A stretch of DNA of 64,000 nt from Methylobacterium adhaesivum (GCF_022179065.1 NZ_BPQD01000002.1:62001-126000); one strand, 5' to 3'; positions 1 through 8,735 are shown, counted from the stretch's first letter. The notes: a model not told the origin generated them from the sequence alone. Numbers and translations: made by a program.

Positions 1-1
1 C

Positions 2-1183
2 AAGTACGCCCAGTTGGCCCGCGATGCGCAGGCCAGCGGCGACCCCGTGGCGGCAGAGAATTATTTCCAGCACGGCGAGCATTATTTCCGCATCATCTCC
101 GGCGCGCAGGAGCAGAACCGGCAGCAGGCAGGCGGCTACGCCCGCAACGGCTTCGACGATGACGGCGACGAGGACGGCGGCGACGATCAGGGCGCGCCCC
201 TCGGCTATGCCGCGCATTCCTATAACGACGACTACGCCGACCCGAGCCAGCAGCCCCAGCCGTCCGCCTACCAGCCGCCGGCCTACGAGGGACGTCAGGA
301 CGGCCAGCGTCCGGACAATCAGCGCCAGGATTACGGGCGCCAGGATGGCGGCTCGGACCGGCAGAACCGGCGCGACCGCTTCAACAATCGCAACGACCGG
401 CCGCAGCGCTTCGACAACCAGCAGCGGCAGGACCCTCAGCGTCAGGACGGGCAGCGGCCCGACTACAGCCGGCAGGACAACCAGCGGCCTGAGTACAACC
501 GCCAGGATCAGTTCCGCCAGGACCAGCCGCGGCAGGATCAGCCTCGCCAGGATCGGGACCGTCAGGACCGGGATCGGCAGGATCAGCCTCGCCAGGATCG
601 GGACCGTCAGGACCGGGATCGGCAGGATCAGCCGCGTCAGGAATACGGGCGCCGGAACAACGGTGCGCGGTTCGAAAACAACCGCACGGCGGATCAGCAG
701 CCGGAAGGCGCGCGTCAGGACCTGCCGCGGGAGGATGCGCCGCGCCAGGAGCCCGTACGTCAGGAAGCGGCCCGGCAAGAATCCTTCCGGCAAGAACCGA
801 TCCGTCAGGAGCCGGTTCGACAGGAGCCCGTCCGACCGGACTTGCCGCGCCAGGATTTTCAGCCGTCCGAGTCGCGCCGTTCGGCCGAGGTTCCCCCGCG
901 ACGCAGCCGTCGCCGTGACGAAACCGAGCGTGCACCGGCGGAGGATGTGAGCGCCCTTCCGGCCTTCCTCATGACACCGCCCCGGCCAGTTCCCGCTGAA
1001 CGCACCGCCGAACCCCGCGCCGCCGACGAACCCGCATCTCAGGGTACCGCTCCGGCCGCCGGCAACGACGAGGCCGGCACCGCGCCGAAGCCCCGCCGCC
1101 GTCGCCGGGCGCGCTTCGAGGGAACGGAGGGCGGCGAACCGCAGCCGGCCGGGAACAACGACACCGCGCCCGTAACCGAATAG
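2..1183 (+). CDS. DUF4167 domain protein (5' partial)
   Basis: The reading frame is open from base 2, so the true start lies before the window. The first visible residues (KYAQLARDAQASGDPVAAE, then YFQHGEHYFRI) match the conserved DUF4167 core, which sits at the N-terminus in this family. After about residue 40 the protein is low complexity: a Gln/Arg/Asp-rich tract of RQD repeats, then a Pro/Glu/Arg region ending in a basic patch (KPRRRRRAR). It is probably a soluble, largely disordered protein that could bind nucleic acid, but the function is not established. In related alphaproteobacteria the gene follows prfA/prmC; that cannot be checked here. A strong hairpin follows the stop. The family call is firm and the role unknown. 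Confidence 0.85.
   Translation, partial: KYAQLARDAQASGDPVAAENYFQHGEHYFRIISGAQEQNRQQAGGYARNGFDDDGDEDGGDDQGAPLGYAAHSYNDDYADPSQQPQPSAYQPPAYEGRQDGQRPDNQRQDYGRQDGGSDRQNRRDRFNNRNDRPQRFDNQQRQDPQRQDGQRPDYSRQDNQRPEYNRQDQFRQDQPRQDQPRQDRDRQDRDRQDQPRQDRDRQDRDRQDQPRQEYGRRNNGARFENNRTADQQPEGARQDLPREDAPRQEPVRQEAARQESFRQEPIRQEPVRQEPVRPDLPRQDFQPSESRRSAEVPPRRSRRRDETERAPAEDVSALPAFLMTPPRPVPAERTAEPRAADEPASQGTAPAAGNDEAGTAPKPRRRRRARFEGTEGGEPQPAGNNDTAPVTE
533..622 (+). repeat. Perfect 45-bp tandem duplication within the DUF4167 gene
   Basis: Bases 533-577 and 578-622 are identical and in frame, adding one copy of the 15-residue unit RQDQPRQDRDRQDRD-like. A partial, diverged third copy begins at 623. The absence of any mismatch suggests a recent slippage or recombination event in an already repetitive tract. 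Confidence 0.9.
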
Positions 1184-1210
1184 ACCGACGCCTCGGTCCG
1201 CCACTCATCA

Positions 1211-1238
1211 GAAAAGCCGCCCCTCCGGGCGGCTTTTC
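1211..1238. terminator. Bidirectional terminator between convergent genes
   Basis: A perfect 12-bp stem (1211-1222 with 1227-1238) and a 4-nt loop, flanked by A/T-rich arms so that each strand gives a short U run. It lies between the DUF4167 gene (plus) and the methyltransferase-like gene (minus). Confidence 0.85.
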
Positions 1239-1242
1239 GCGT

Positions 1243-1989
1243 TCAGGCCGGCTTCGATCGCGCCAGAGCGGTGTGCCAATCCCGGTATCCCTGGACCCGA
1301 TGGACGAGGCGGCGATGACGCGCCGTCTCGCCGAAGGGCGCGAGTTCCCAAGTCCAGGTTTCGTCGGGGGGCGGCAGGGTCTCGCCGTGGAGGAGGTCGA
1401 GGCGATCGGTCAGCCGGCCCTCACGATCCTCCTCCCGCTGCTCGACGTCGGTGACGAGGCAGACCCGGGCATCGAGACGCGAGAGGGCGTCGAGATGCGC
1501 CCGGACGATCCGGCCGCCGAGGTGGTCGTCCGATTCCCCGGTGCGACCGACGGGCAGGATCGGCAGTTGCGACAGCAGATTGGCGGAGATCACGAGATCG
1601 ACCGTCGCGTCGCCGCCATGGGCGTCGACCGCGCCCGGTCGCGTGAGGTCGTCGGTCACCAGGGTGACGTTCGCCCTGCCGCGCACGGCCCACCGGGTCG
1701 GCCACGGGTGGATCGCGTCGACGAGGCGGACTTCGGCAAAGCGCGCCGCGAGGTGGTCGAGGGGTACATCGTCGAGGAGGCCCGAACCGAGGACGACGCA
1801 GGTCCGCGCTTGGGCCAGTCCGTCACAGGCCTGCGCGACCAGGGCGCGGGCTCGGCCCAGATGCGGCGCCCAGGCCGTCCGGCACCGGCGCGAACGGGAG
1901 CGCAGCAGCACGCTCTCCCGGAGGTGGCCGCCGCGCCGATGCGCCCAGGATGCGGGGGTGGTCAGGTAATGAAACAGGTCGATGAGCAC
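1243..1989 (-). CDS. SAM-methyltransferase-like conserved protein
   Basis: A 248-aa soluble protein. Around residues 63-90 it shows a Rossmann-like pattern: VVLGSGLLDDVPL is followed by an acidic residue at the end of the next strand (VRLVDAIHP). A second motif, LVISANLLSQLP, resembles the post-II/IV segment of class I SAM-dependent methyltransferases. The start is GTG at 1989, supported by a strong AGGAGG Shine-Dalgarno about 7 nt upstream. The substrate cannot be inferred. It lies downstream of the DUF2336 gene on the same strand with a 43-bp gap, so co-transcription is possible. The methyltransferase call is inference from the fold-like motif. Confidence 0.65.
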   Translation of the reverse strand: MLIDLFHYLTTPASWAHRRGGHLRESVLLRSRSRRCRTAWAPHLGRARALVAQACDGLAQARTCVVLGSGLLDDVPLDHLAARFAEVRLVDAIHPWPTRWAVRGRANVTLVTDDLTRPGAVDAHGGDATVDLVISANLLSQLPILPVGRTGESDDHLGGRIVRAHLDALSRLDARVCLVTDVEQREEDREGRLTDRLDLLHGETLPPPDETWTWELAPFGETARHRRLVHRVQGYRDWHTALARSKPA

Positions 1990-2032
1990 GGCGCCCTCCT
2001 GGCGGGAGGGGTGGGGCCGACGCGTGGGGGCG

Positions 2033-2971
2033 TCAAGCGACCCTGGCGATGTCCGGGGCGCTGACGAACTCCAAGGAACGGCGGGCCGTGGCGACGGGCA
2101 GGGCCTGAAACGCCTCGAACTGGGCCCGCATTTCCTCCGGCTTGAGGCGGCGACGGGTGGGCTGAACTTGAATCAAGCTCTTCAAAGTTCCCCAACCGAG
2201 GTCTGCGGCGCGCACGAGGAACAGCAGCCTGTCGAGATTCTCGCTGCGGAAGGCCTGGCGCGCGCTCTCCAACGACACGCCCGCCACCCGGGCCACGACC
2301 TCGAGGGCCTCGTCCACTTGACCGCCGACGATGAGGGTCCCGATGGCCTGCTCGTCGCGGTCGATCCCACTGCCGGGTATGGCAGCCTCAGGAAATGCGA
2401 TCAGGCATCCTTCGGGCACCGTGCGGCGCAGGCCGAGAATCGCGCGCAAGACCTGATCGTCCTGCGCACGATTCATCAGGAGGCCGAAACCGGCCTCCGA
2501 CAGCCGAGCACTTTCGTTTCCGGCGATGCGCCGTACCGCTGCGATCGCCGCCCTGGTGAGAAGAATTTCGGTGATGGGCTCGCTCAGGATCTGCCGCCGC
2601 GAGACCGCATCGAGATGCGAGAGACTAGCGACCCTGGCGATGCGAATGAGGTCGTCCTCGGTCAGGCGAGCGGAGCGGGCAAGGACCGGCCCGGCTATGG
2701 TCATCTCCGAATCGAAGGCGAGATCACGCACCACGCTGCGCGGGGCGTTGCCCATGTCGGCGATGGTCCTGGCGAAACTTGCACGACCCGCGGGATCGAC
2801 GTTGCGGGCGAGGTGCAGCATGACCGCCGCGAACGGCTGCAGCTCGGTCTCGCCGAGATGTGTGGCATGGTCGCTGAACAGGGTCGTGATTCTGCGCAGC
2901 ATCGATTGCCGGTGCCGATCCGTGCCGATGGCGACGGCGTGCTCGACCTTCTTAATGAGTGGTTTGACCAT
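2033..2971 (-). CDS. DUF2336 domain protein
   Basis: A 312-aa, mostly alpha-helical protein with repeated short amphipathic helices, as in HEAT-like DUF2336 proteins of alphaproteobacteria. Recognisable family segments are the DLAFDSEMTIAGPVLARS stretch (about residues 83-100) and LTEDDLIRIA just after it. There is no signal peptide or membrane helix, so it should be cytoplasmic. DUF2336 members have no agreed function; some sit near signalling or cell-cycle genes. A second member is at 21095-22222. The family call is confident and the role unknown. Confidence 0.85.
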   Translation of the reverse strand: MVKPLIKKVEHAVAIGTDRHRQSMLRRITTLFSDHATHLGETELQPFAAVMLHLARNVDPAGRASFARTIADMGNAPRSVVRDLAFDSEMTIAGPVLARSARLTEDDLIRIARVASLSHLDAVSRRQILSEPITEILLTRAAIAAVRRIAGNESARLSEAGFGLLMNRAQDDQVLRAILGLRRTVPEGCLIAFPEAAIPGSGIDRDEQAIGTLIVGGQVDEALEVVARVAGVSLESARQAFRSENLDRLLFLVRAADLGWGTLKSLIQVQPTRRRLKPEEMRAQFEAFQALPVATARRSLEFVSAPDIARVA

Positions 2972-3104
2972 GCACGATCGCGTTGCGGAGAGCCTCCCAT
3001 CATATAGCCAGCGAGACGTTTAGAAATCCGAACCGGAAACCTTCGAATGGTTCACATCGTTACCACCGCGCCGGTTCACGGCCTCACGACCCCGCGGAGT
3101 CCAC

Positions 3105-3269
3105 GTGTCGAATCTCGTTCGCATCCTGCTCGCCATTTTCCTGCCCCCCCTCGCGGTTCTGGTGACCGCCGGCATCGGGTTGCAGTTCCTGCTCAACATC
3201 CTGCTCACGGTCCTCGGCATCGTTCCGGGCATGATTCACGCCCTGTGGATCGTGATGCGGGATCGCTGA
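3105..3269 (+). CDS. YqaE/Pmp3 family small membrane protein (54 aa)
   Basis: Starts at GTG 3105 with GGAG five bases upstream and encodes 54 residues. Two hydrophobic segments (about 6-22 and 26-50) surround the PPLAV motif, and the tail has the PGMIHALWIV pattern typical of the Pmp3/YqaE proteolipid family (UPF0057). Yeast Pmp3 modulates plasma-membrane potential, and bacterial members are often stress-induced. It lies between a minus-strand DUF2336 gene and the molybdenum oxidoreductase gene, 30 bp from the latter. Both the length and the two-helix plan fit the family. The precise role here is unknown. Confidence 0.85.
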   Translation: MSNLVRILLAIFLPPLAVLVTAGIGLQFLLNILLTVLGIVPGMIHALWIVMRDR

Positions 3270-3299
3270 TCCGGAGCCCGAGCCGATGACGGATACAGC

Positions 3300-3905
3300 A
3301 TGAGCACGCGGGGTTTCACGGGGCGACGTCCACCGGAGACGACGCGAGTGCGTCTGCCGCCGGGCCAATCCCTCACGGAAGACTTTCCCGTCCTGCAGAT
3401 CGGTCCGAATCCGCGGATCGATCTCGACACGTGGCGCTTCACCCTACGGGCGGGATCGCGCCCGCTGAAGAGCTGGAGCTGGGCGGAGTTCGGGGCGCTG
3501 CCGCGCACGCGCTGGAGCGGCGACATCCACTGCGTCACGCAATGGTCCAAGTTCGATACCGCGTGGGAAGGCGTGAGCGTCGACGATCTCCTGGCGGATG
3601 CCGGCGTGGACGCCCCCACGGCCTTCGCTCTCGCCGAGGGCTACGACGACTATACCACCAACGTGCCGTTCGCCGACCTCACGGACGGCCGGGCCATGGT
3701 CGCGACCCATTACGATGGTGCCCCGATCACCTCCGACCATGGCGGCCCCGCGCGGCTCCTCGTGCCGCACCTCTATTTCTGGAAGAGTGCCAAATGGCTC
3801 AAGGGCCTGCGCTTCACCCAGAAGGACGAGGGCGGCTTCTGGGAAATGCGCGGCTACCACATGTACGGCGACCCGTGGCGCGAGCAGCGCTTCACCGGTG
3901 ATTGA
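3300..3905 (+). CDS. Sulfite-oxidase-like molybdopterin oxidoreductase
   Basis: A 201-aa protein of the sulfite oxidase/MsrP superfamily molybdopterin-binding domain. The conserved block around residues 75-85 (DIHCVTQWSKFD) contains the cysteine expected to ligate molybdenum. Later conserved stretches include the LVPHLYFWKSAKW region and the GYHMYGDPW tail. There is no twin-arginine signal or dimerisation domain, so it is a short, apparently cytosolic, single-domain enzyme similar to YuiH-type proteins. The next gene, a flavin reductase, overlaps its stop by 8 bp, suggesting coupled translation and a shared electron path. The substrate is unknown; the superfamily call is strong. Confidence 0.88.
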   Translation: MSTRGFTGRRPPETTRVRLPPGQSLTEDFPVLQIGPNPRIDLDTWRFTLRAGSRPLKSWSWAEFGALPRTRWSGDIHCVTQWSKFDTAWEGVSVDDLLADAGVDAPTAFALAEGYDDYTTNVPFADLTDGRAMVATHYDGAPITSDHGGPARLLVPHLYFWKSAKWLKGLRFTQKDEGGFWEMRGYHMYGDPWREQRFTGD

Positions 3906-4614
3906 AGGGCCACGCCTCCCCTGGCTCGACGCCACGATCGTCGGCATCACACCCATCACCCACCGGGTGAAGAGCTTCCGGTTGGCCGTGACGTTCGACC
4001 GTCCGGCCGTGGCGGGCCAGCATGTCGAGATCCGGCTGACGGCGCCGGACGGCTACCGCGCCCAGCGCAGCTATTCCATCGCCTCGGCGCCGAGCCGGGA
4101 CGGCACCATCGAACTCATGGTGGAAGGCCTGCCCAAGGGAGAGGTGTCGGGCTTCTTCGATGGCGTCGCGGAGGTGGGCGACACCCTGGAGCTGCGCGGC
4201 CCCATTGGCGGCGCCTTCGTCTGGCGCCCGGAGGATGGCGGCCCGCTCCTTCTCGTCGGCGGCGGTTCCGGGGTCGTACCCCTCCTGGCGATGCTGCGCC
4301 ACCGGGCCGCCGCCGCGCCGCACATCCCGGCGCTCCTCATCTACTCGGTGCGCGCGGCGGACGAGGTTCTCGTGCAGGACGAACTCGTCCGGCGAGCCGA
4401 GACGGAGCCGGGCTTCGACCTCATGCTGAACCTCACGGGCGATGGCGGAAGGCGGATCGACGCCGCTCTCATCGGCGAGGCACTGGAGCGTCTCGGCGCC
4501 CCGCGCCACACCTTCATCTGCGGCGCCAACCCGTTCGTTGGGGCCGCGTCCGACCTGCTCGTCGAGGCCGGCCTCGATCCCCGCACGATCCGGACCGAGC
4601 GCTTCGGCGGCTAA
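3898..4614 (+). CDS. Ferredoxin-NADP reductase-family flavoprotein
   Basis: A 238-aa FNR-fold protein. RSYSIAS (about residue 60) is the FAD-binding RxYS motif. GGGSGVVPLLAML (about 120) is the nicotinamide-nucleotide binding loop, and FICGANPFV near the C-terminus is the CG motif. No [2Fe-2S] ferredoxin domain is attached. The start is taken as GTG 3898, which overlaps the stop of the preceding molybdenum oxidoreductase gene; a longer frame upstream merely shadows that gene. It probably moves electrons between NAD(P)H and the molybdenum enzyme or an unknown carrier. The fold is confident; the partnership is inferred from gene overlap. Confidence 0.85.
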   Translation: MIEGPRLPWLDATIVGITPITHRVKSFRLAVTFDRPAVAGQHVEIRLTAPDGYRAQRSYSIASAPSRDGTIELMVEGLPKGEVSGFFDGVAEVGDTLELRGPIGGAFVWRPEDGGPLLLVGGGSGVVPLLAMLRHRAAAAPHIPALLIYSVRAADEVLVQDELVRRAETEPGFDLMLNLTGDGGRRIDAALIGEALERLGAPRHTFICGANPFVGAASDLLVEAGLDPRTIRTERFGG

Positions 4615-4621
4615 CGGGCGC

Positions 4622-5710
4622 TCACGCGAACAGCCGGTCGGCGACCTCCTCGGCGAGCGACAGGCTCGCAGTCAGACCCGGACTCTCGATGCCGAACAGG
4701 TGGACGAGGCGGTCAAAGCCGTGCTCCGCCGGACCGTCGATGCGAAAATCCGCCGCCGGCTCGCCGGGCCCCGTGAGCTTGGGACGGATTCCGGCATAGT
4801 CCGGCGTGAGCGCACCATCGGGGAGCCCGGGCCAGTAGCGTCGGATCGACCGGGCGAAGGCTTCGGCCCGCCCTGGATCGACGGCGTAATCCTCCGCCTC
4901 GACCCATTCGACATCGGGACCGAAGCGCATCCGCCCAGCGAGATCGAGGGTAAGATGAATGCCGAGGCCGCCCTCGACGGGGGCGGGGTAGATCAGCCGG
5001 GAAAAGGCCGGGCGGCCGAGGCAGCCGAAATAGCTGCCCTTGGCGAGGACGCGGCGCGGCACGCCCTCTGACGGATAGCCCACGACGCGCGCCGCCAAGG
5101 CTTGGGCGCCGAGGCCCGCAGCGTTGACCACAGCATCGAAGGGCAGGCTGTCACCGTTCACCCGCGCCCGCCAACTGCCTCCGGAAGACTCCAGCCGCGC
5201 GACCGGGCTGTGGAAGGCAACGGCTCCGCCCCGGTCTTCGAAGTCGCCCTGGAGCGCCAGCATGAGGGCGTGGCTGTCGACGATGCCGGTGCCGGGCGCG
5301 TGCAGGGCGGAGACGCAGGCGAGATTGGGCTCCAAGGCACGGGCCTCGGCCCCGTCGAGGAGCGCCAACCCCGCGACGCCGTTGGCGAGGCCGCGTGCGT
5401 GGATCGCCGCGATGGCCGCGTGCTCGCTCTCCTGCGTGGCGACGATGAGCTTGCCACAGGCCCGATGCGGCACCCCGTGGCTGGCGCAGAACGCGGTGAG
5501 CCGGCGCGCGCCCTCGACGCAGTGGCGGGCCCGCAGCGATCCGGCCGGGTAGTACATCCCGCCGTGGATCACCTCGGAGCTGCGCGCGGAAACGCCCGTG
5601 CCGATGGCGCCCTCCGCCTCCGCCACCACGACGGCATGGCCGCGCAGGGCCAGGGCACGGGCGACGGCCAAGCCGACGATACCGGCGCCGATGACGAGAA
5701 CGTCGCTCAC
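4622..5710 (-). CDS. FAD-dependent oxidase, L-2-hydroxyglutarate oxidase-like
   Basis: A 362-aa DAO-superfamily flavoprotein. The N-terminal dinucleotide fold is [11 protein letters not shown] (about residues 7-17). [15 protein letters not shown] (about 41-55) is the FAD-histidine segment characteristic of LhgO/L-2-HGDH enzymes. The C-terminus contains the [18 protein letters not shown] signature. The likely reaction is oxidation of L-2-hydroxyglutarate or a related 2-hydroxyacid, passing electrons to the quinone pool. It is convergent with the flavin reductase gene (7 bp between stops). Other DAO-family substrates cannot be excluded. Confidence 0.82.
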   Translation of the reverse strand: MSDVLVIGAGIVGLAVARALALRGHAVVVAEAEGAIGTGVSARSSEVIHGGMYYPAGSLRARHCVEGARRLTAFCASHGVPHRACGKLIVATQESEHAAIAAIHARGLANGVAGLALLDGAEARALEPNLACVSALHAPGTGIVDSHALMLALQGDFEDRGGAVAFHSPVARLESSGGSWRARVNGDSLPFDAVVNAAGLGAQALAARVVGYPSEGVPRRVLAKGSYFGCLGRPAFSRLIYPAPVEGGLGIHLTLDLAGRMRFGPDVEWVEAEDYAVDPGRAEAFARSIRRYWPGLPDGALTPDYAGIRPKLTGPGEPAADFRIDGPAEHGFDRLVHLFGIESPGLTASLSLAEEVADRLFA

Positions 5711-6017
5711 TGGGTCCTGCCGCGTCAGGGGTTGCGCCGAATCACCGGCGGCAAGGGAACACGAGGGCCGCGCGGAACACCACCGCCACGGTGGCGCGGC
5801 CGGCGCCCGATCCGAGCGTCGTCGTTGCCAAATGCAGGGCTTAGCTGTGCGGGAGACCTCCCATGCGTACGCGGAGATGGCGCGCCGACGCGGTTCCGGC
5901 TACAACGCCCCGTATCCGTAACCGTTCGAGGCCGGAATTACGCATCGAGGGGATCGATCCGCGCGCCGCGCGGCCATCCCCCGCGGGATTCTCGCCTGTT
6001 GCCCGCAAGGCTCTTCA
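5711..6017. other. Intergenic region, divergent promoters expected
   Basis: 307 bp between the minus-strand oxidase gene and the plus-strand helicase gene. It must contain both promoters and the helicase leader. I find no convincing sigma-70 hexamers, RNA gene or coding frame with family signal. Confidence 0.6.
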
Positions 6018-7727
6018 GTGCCCTTTCCGACCCTGCCGGCCCCGCTCTCCCGAGCTCTGGCCGCGCGTGACTACGAAGACCCCACACCCGTTCAGAATGC
6101 GGTGATCGAGGCGGCCGCGCAGGGGCGCGACCTTCTCGTCTCGGCCCAGACGGGCTCGGGCAAGACCGTGGCCTACGGCCTCGCCTTCGCCGAAACCCTC
6201 CTCGACGGGGCGGAGCGCCTCGGCCCGGCGGGCGCCCCCCTCGCCCTCGTCATCGCGCCGACCCGCGAACTCGCCCTTCAGGTCGAGCGCGAGCTGTCGT
6301 GGCTCTATGCCGAGACCGGTGCGCGGGTCATCGCCTGCGTCGGCGGGATGGACCCGCGCCGCGAGAGCCGCCAGCTCAACGACGGCGCCCACATCGTCGT
6401 CGGCACCCCGGGCCGCCTGCGCGACCACCTCGAGCGCCGCAACCTCACGACCCAGGATCTGCGCGTCGTCGTCCTCGACGAGGCCGACGAGATGCTCGAC
6501 CTCGGCTTCCGGGACGATCTCGAATTCATCCTCTCGGTGACGCCGAAGGAGCGGCGTACGCTGCTGTTCTCCGCGACCCTGCCGAAGGCCATCGCGTCGC
6601 TGGCCGAGCGCTACCAGAACGATGCCCTGCGCATCGCCGTGAAGGGCCAGGAGCGCGGCCACTCCGACATCACCTACCGCGCCGTGCGCGTGGTGCCGCG
6701 CGAACTCGAACACGTGGTGGTCAACACCCTGCGCTTCACCGATGCGCCCACCGCCATCGTGTTCTGCAACACCCGCAACGCCGTGCGCCACCTTCAGGCG
6801 GTGCTGACCGAGCGGGGCTTCTCGGCCGTGGCCCTGTCGGGCGAACTCGGCCAGGGCGAGCGCAACGCCGCCCTCCAGGCCCTGCGCGACGGCCGCGCCA
6901 AGGTCTGCGTCGCGACGGACGTCGCGGCGCGCGGCATCGACCTGCCCACCGTCAGTCTCGTGATCCACGCCGACCTGCCCCACGACGCCGAAGTGCTGCA
7001 GCACCGCTCCGGCCGCACGGGCCGCGCCGGCCGCAAGGGCACCTCCGTCCTGCTGATTCCGGCCTCGAAGCGCCGGCGGGCCGAGCAGATGCTCATGATC
7101 GCCAAGGTGAACGCCGAGTGGGCCGGCCCGCCGACGGCGGACGAGATCCGCAAGCTCGACGGCGAGCGCATGTGGCAGGACCCGATCTTCACCGAAGCGC
7201 CCGCCGAGGAAGACGTGGCGATGGGCGAGACCCTGCTGTCCCAGCGCACGCCGCAGGAACTCGCGGCGGCGCTGGCCCGCATCTACCGCTCGCGCCTGCC
7301 CGAGCCCGAGGACGTGACCGATCCCGGCGCCGGCCCCGAGCGCAAGGCCCGGCCGGCCTACGATCCGGCCGACGCCGACGCCATCGAGGCGCAGGGCCCC
7401 GCCGTGTGGTTCCGGCTCAACCTCGGCCGGCGCGACAACGCCGATCCGCGCCGCCTGCTGCCGATGCTGACCCGGCGCGGCAATATCGGCCGCCAGGAGA
7501 TCGGCGCCATCCGCATCTTCGACCGGGAAACCAAGTTCGAGGTCCGGGGTGGCGCGGCGTCGCGCTTCGCCCAGACCTTCGCCAAGAATGGCTCGCCGGA
7601 GATCCAGGTCGAGGCGATCCTCGACGGCGGCGAGACGGAGGCCACCGGCCCGAAGGGCTTCAAGAGCCCGCGCGGAGCCCGGCACGAGCGCGAGATGGTC
7701 AAGAAGCCGCGTCGCGCGAAGCTCTAA
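6018..7727 (+). CDS. DEAD-box ATP-dependent RNA helicase
   Basis: A 569-aa protein with complete helicase motifs: Q motif region (PTPVQNAVI, 23-31), Walker A AQTGSGKT (43-50), PTREL (81-85), DEAD (154-157), SAT (185-187), and the C-terminal RecA-domain motifs ARGID and HRSGRTGRAGR. After the helicase core comes a linker and a C-terminal domain (about 455-545: VWFRLNLGRRDNADPRRLLP, then IGAIRIFDRETKFEV) that looks like a DbpA-type RNA-binding domain, followed by a basic tail. It probably acts in ribosome assembly or RNA turnover, often important in the cold. The start is GTG 6018. It is longer than the minimal RhlE type. Confidence 0.92.
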   Translation: MPFPTLPAPLSRALAARDYEDPTPVQNAVIEAAAQGRDLLVSAQTGSGKTVAYGLAFAETLLDGAERLGPAGAPLALVIAPTRELALQVERELSWLYAETGARVIACVGGMDPRRESRQLNDGAHIVVGTPGRLRDHLERRNLTTQDLRVVVLDEADEMLDLGFRDDLEFILSVTPKERRTLLFSATLPKAIASLAERYQNDALRIAVKGQERGHSDITYRAVRVVPRELEHVVVNTLRFTDAPTAIVFCNTRNAVRHLQAVLTERGFSAVALSGELGQGERNAALQALRDGRAKVCVATDVAARGIDLPTVSLVIHADLPHDAEVLQHRSGRTGRAGRKGTSVLLIPASKRRRAEQMLMIAKVNAEWAGPPTADEIRKLDGERMWQDPIFTEAPAEEDVAMGETLLSQRTPQELAAALARIYRSRLPEPEDVTDPGAGPERKARPAYDPADADAIEAQGPAVWFRLNLGRRDNADPRRLLPMLTRRGNIGRQEIGAIRIFDRETKFEVRGGAASRFAQTFAKNGSPEIQVEAILDGGETEATGPKGFKSPRGARHEREMVKKPRRAKL

Positions 7728-7749
7728 GCACGCCCGACCGCGACACTTA

Positions 7750-7793
7750 ATGAAGAAGAGCGCGATCCCAGCCGGGATCGCGCTCTTCTTCAT
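7750..7793. terminator. Strong perfect-hairpin terminator
   Basis: A perfect 20-bp stem (7750-7769 with 7774-7793) and a 4-nt loop between the convergent helicase and TM-protein genes. The bases of the stem are A/T-rich, so it probably works for both strands although no long U tract follows. Confidence 0.85.
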
Positions 7794-7820
7794 TGGGTCT
7801 ACGGCGTCGAGGGAACGGCG

Positions 7821-8735
7821 TCAGAACTGCTCGGGCAAACGCTTCACGGCATTGCCGATGGCTTCGACGCCCTCGGCGAACTTGCGTCCAACGGGGGCCA
7901 GGGACGGCACCTTCATGCCGAACACCTCCGTCTCCTCGGCCTCCGGTTCGGCGGCCTGGGGCGGTTGCGCAGCCGCGACCCTTTCGGTCGCGGCGGCGGC
8001 CGGCGCAGGCTTGCCGGCAGGTTTGGCCCGCGCCACGGCGGCCTTTGGCTTGGGTGCGTCCGTTGCTGCAGCGGCTGGCGGAAGGGCCGCGAAGCTCGTC
8101 CCCGTGGCGGCACGCGCGCGAGTGGTCTCATGCGCCGTCGGAGCAACGATGGGGGCGGACCGTGCCTTCTCGACGAGGGGGACGGCGGGTGCTGGCGGCA
8201 CCGTTGCGGCGTTCTCGATCACCGGCAGGCGGGCGGGCTTCGCGGCCGGTGCGATGCTCGCGACCTTGGCGGGACGGGGCGCCTCGGCCGGTCGGAGTTC
8301 GGTGGGCTTCGCCTCGACGCGGGCGCTGTCGGCCGGCTTGATATCGCTCAACTTGGCGGCGACTGTCGCATCGGTCGTGGCGGCGAGCTTCGCATCGGCC
8401 GTCACGCCCTCGGACGAGACGATGGCGGCCTCTGTCCGGATCGGTTCGACCACGGTGACCGGCGCCGACACCGGGTCCGGACGTTTGGCGGTCGACACGA
8501 GGGCGGGCACGCCGTCGCGCAGGTCCGGCCAGTCGGCCGAGACACGGCCGATGCGAACCCCGGAGGCCGAGGGACCGGCAAGCCCCGACAGCATCGAGTA
8601 GGCCCCGACCGAGAGACCGACGAGGCCGGCGCTTCCCAGGACCGTGAGGAGGGCGAGATGACCGACACGCGAGGGCCCCCGCCGCTTGACCGGGGCCGAG
8701 ACGCGCATTTCGGACGGATCGATGGCGATCGACAT
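7821..8735 (-). CDS. Single-pass membrane protein with Ala/Pro/Lys-rich region
   Basis: I do not recognise a family. Starting at ATG 8735 (GAGG about 9 nt upstream) it encodes 304 residues: a basic cytoplasmic N-terminus (KRRGPSR), one transmembrane helix at about residues 25-47, a long low-complexity region rich in Ala, Pro and Lys, and a short conserved-looking C-terminus (EVFGMKVPSLAPVGRKF, then EAIGNAVKRLPEQF) that could form an amphipathic helix. A longer frame reaches back to 8849, but the added residues have no helix or signal and no good ribosome site. It is probably inner-membrane anchored with a periplasmic extension; function unknown. Confidence 0.65.
   Translation of the reverse strand: MSIAIDPSEMRVSAPVKRRGPSRVGHLALLTVLGSAGLVGLSVGAYSMLSGLAGPSASGVRIGRVSADWPDLRDGVPALVSTAKRPDPVSAPVTVVEPIRTEAAIVSSEGVTADAKLAATTDATVAAKLSDIKPADSARVEAKPTELRPAEAPRPAKVASIAPAAKPARLPVIENAATVPPAPAVPLVEKARSAPIVAPTAHETTRARAATGTSFAALPPAAAATDAPKPKAAVARAKPAGKPAPAAAATERVAAAQPPQAAEPEAEETEVFGMKVPSLAPVGRKFAEGVEAIGNAVKRLPEQF

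Noticed and set aside
6015-7793. 592-aa minus-strand frame opposite the DEAD-box gene
   Set aside because: Shadow of the helicase; the helicase motifs are complete on the plus strand, while the minus frame has no family pattern.
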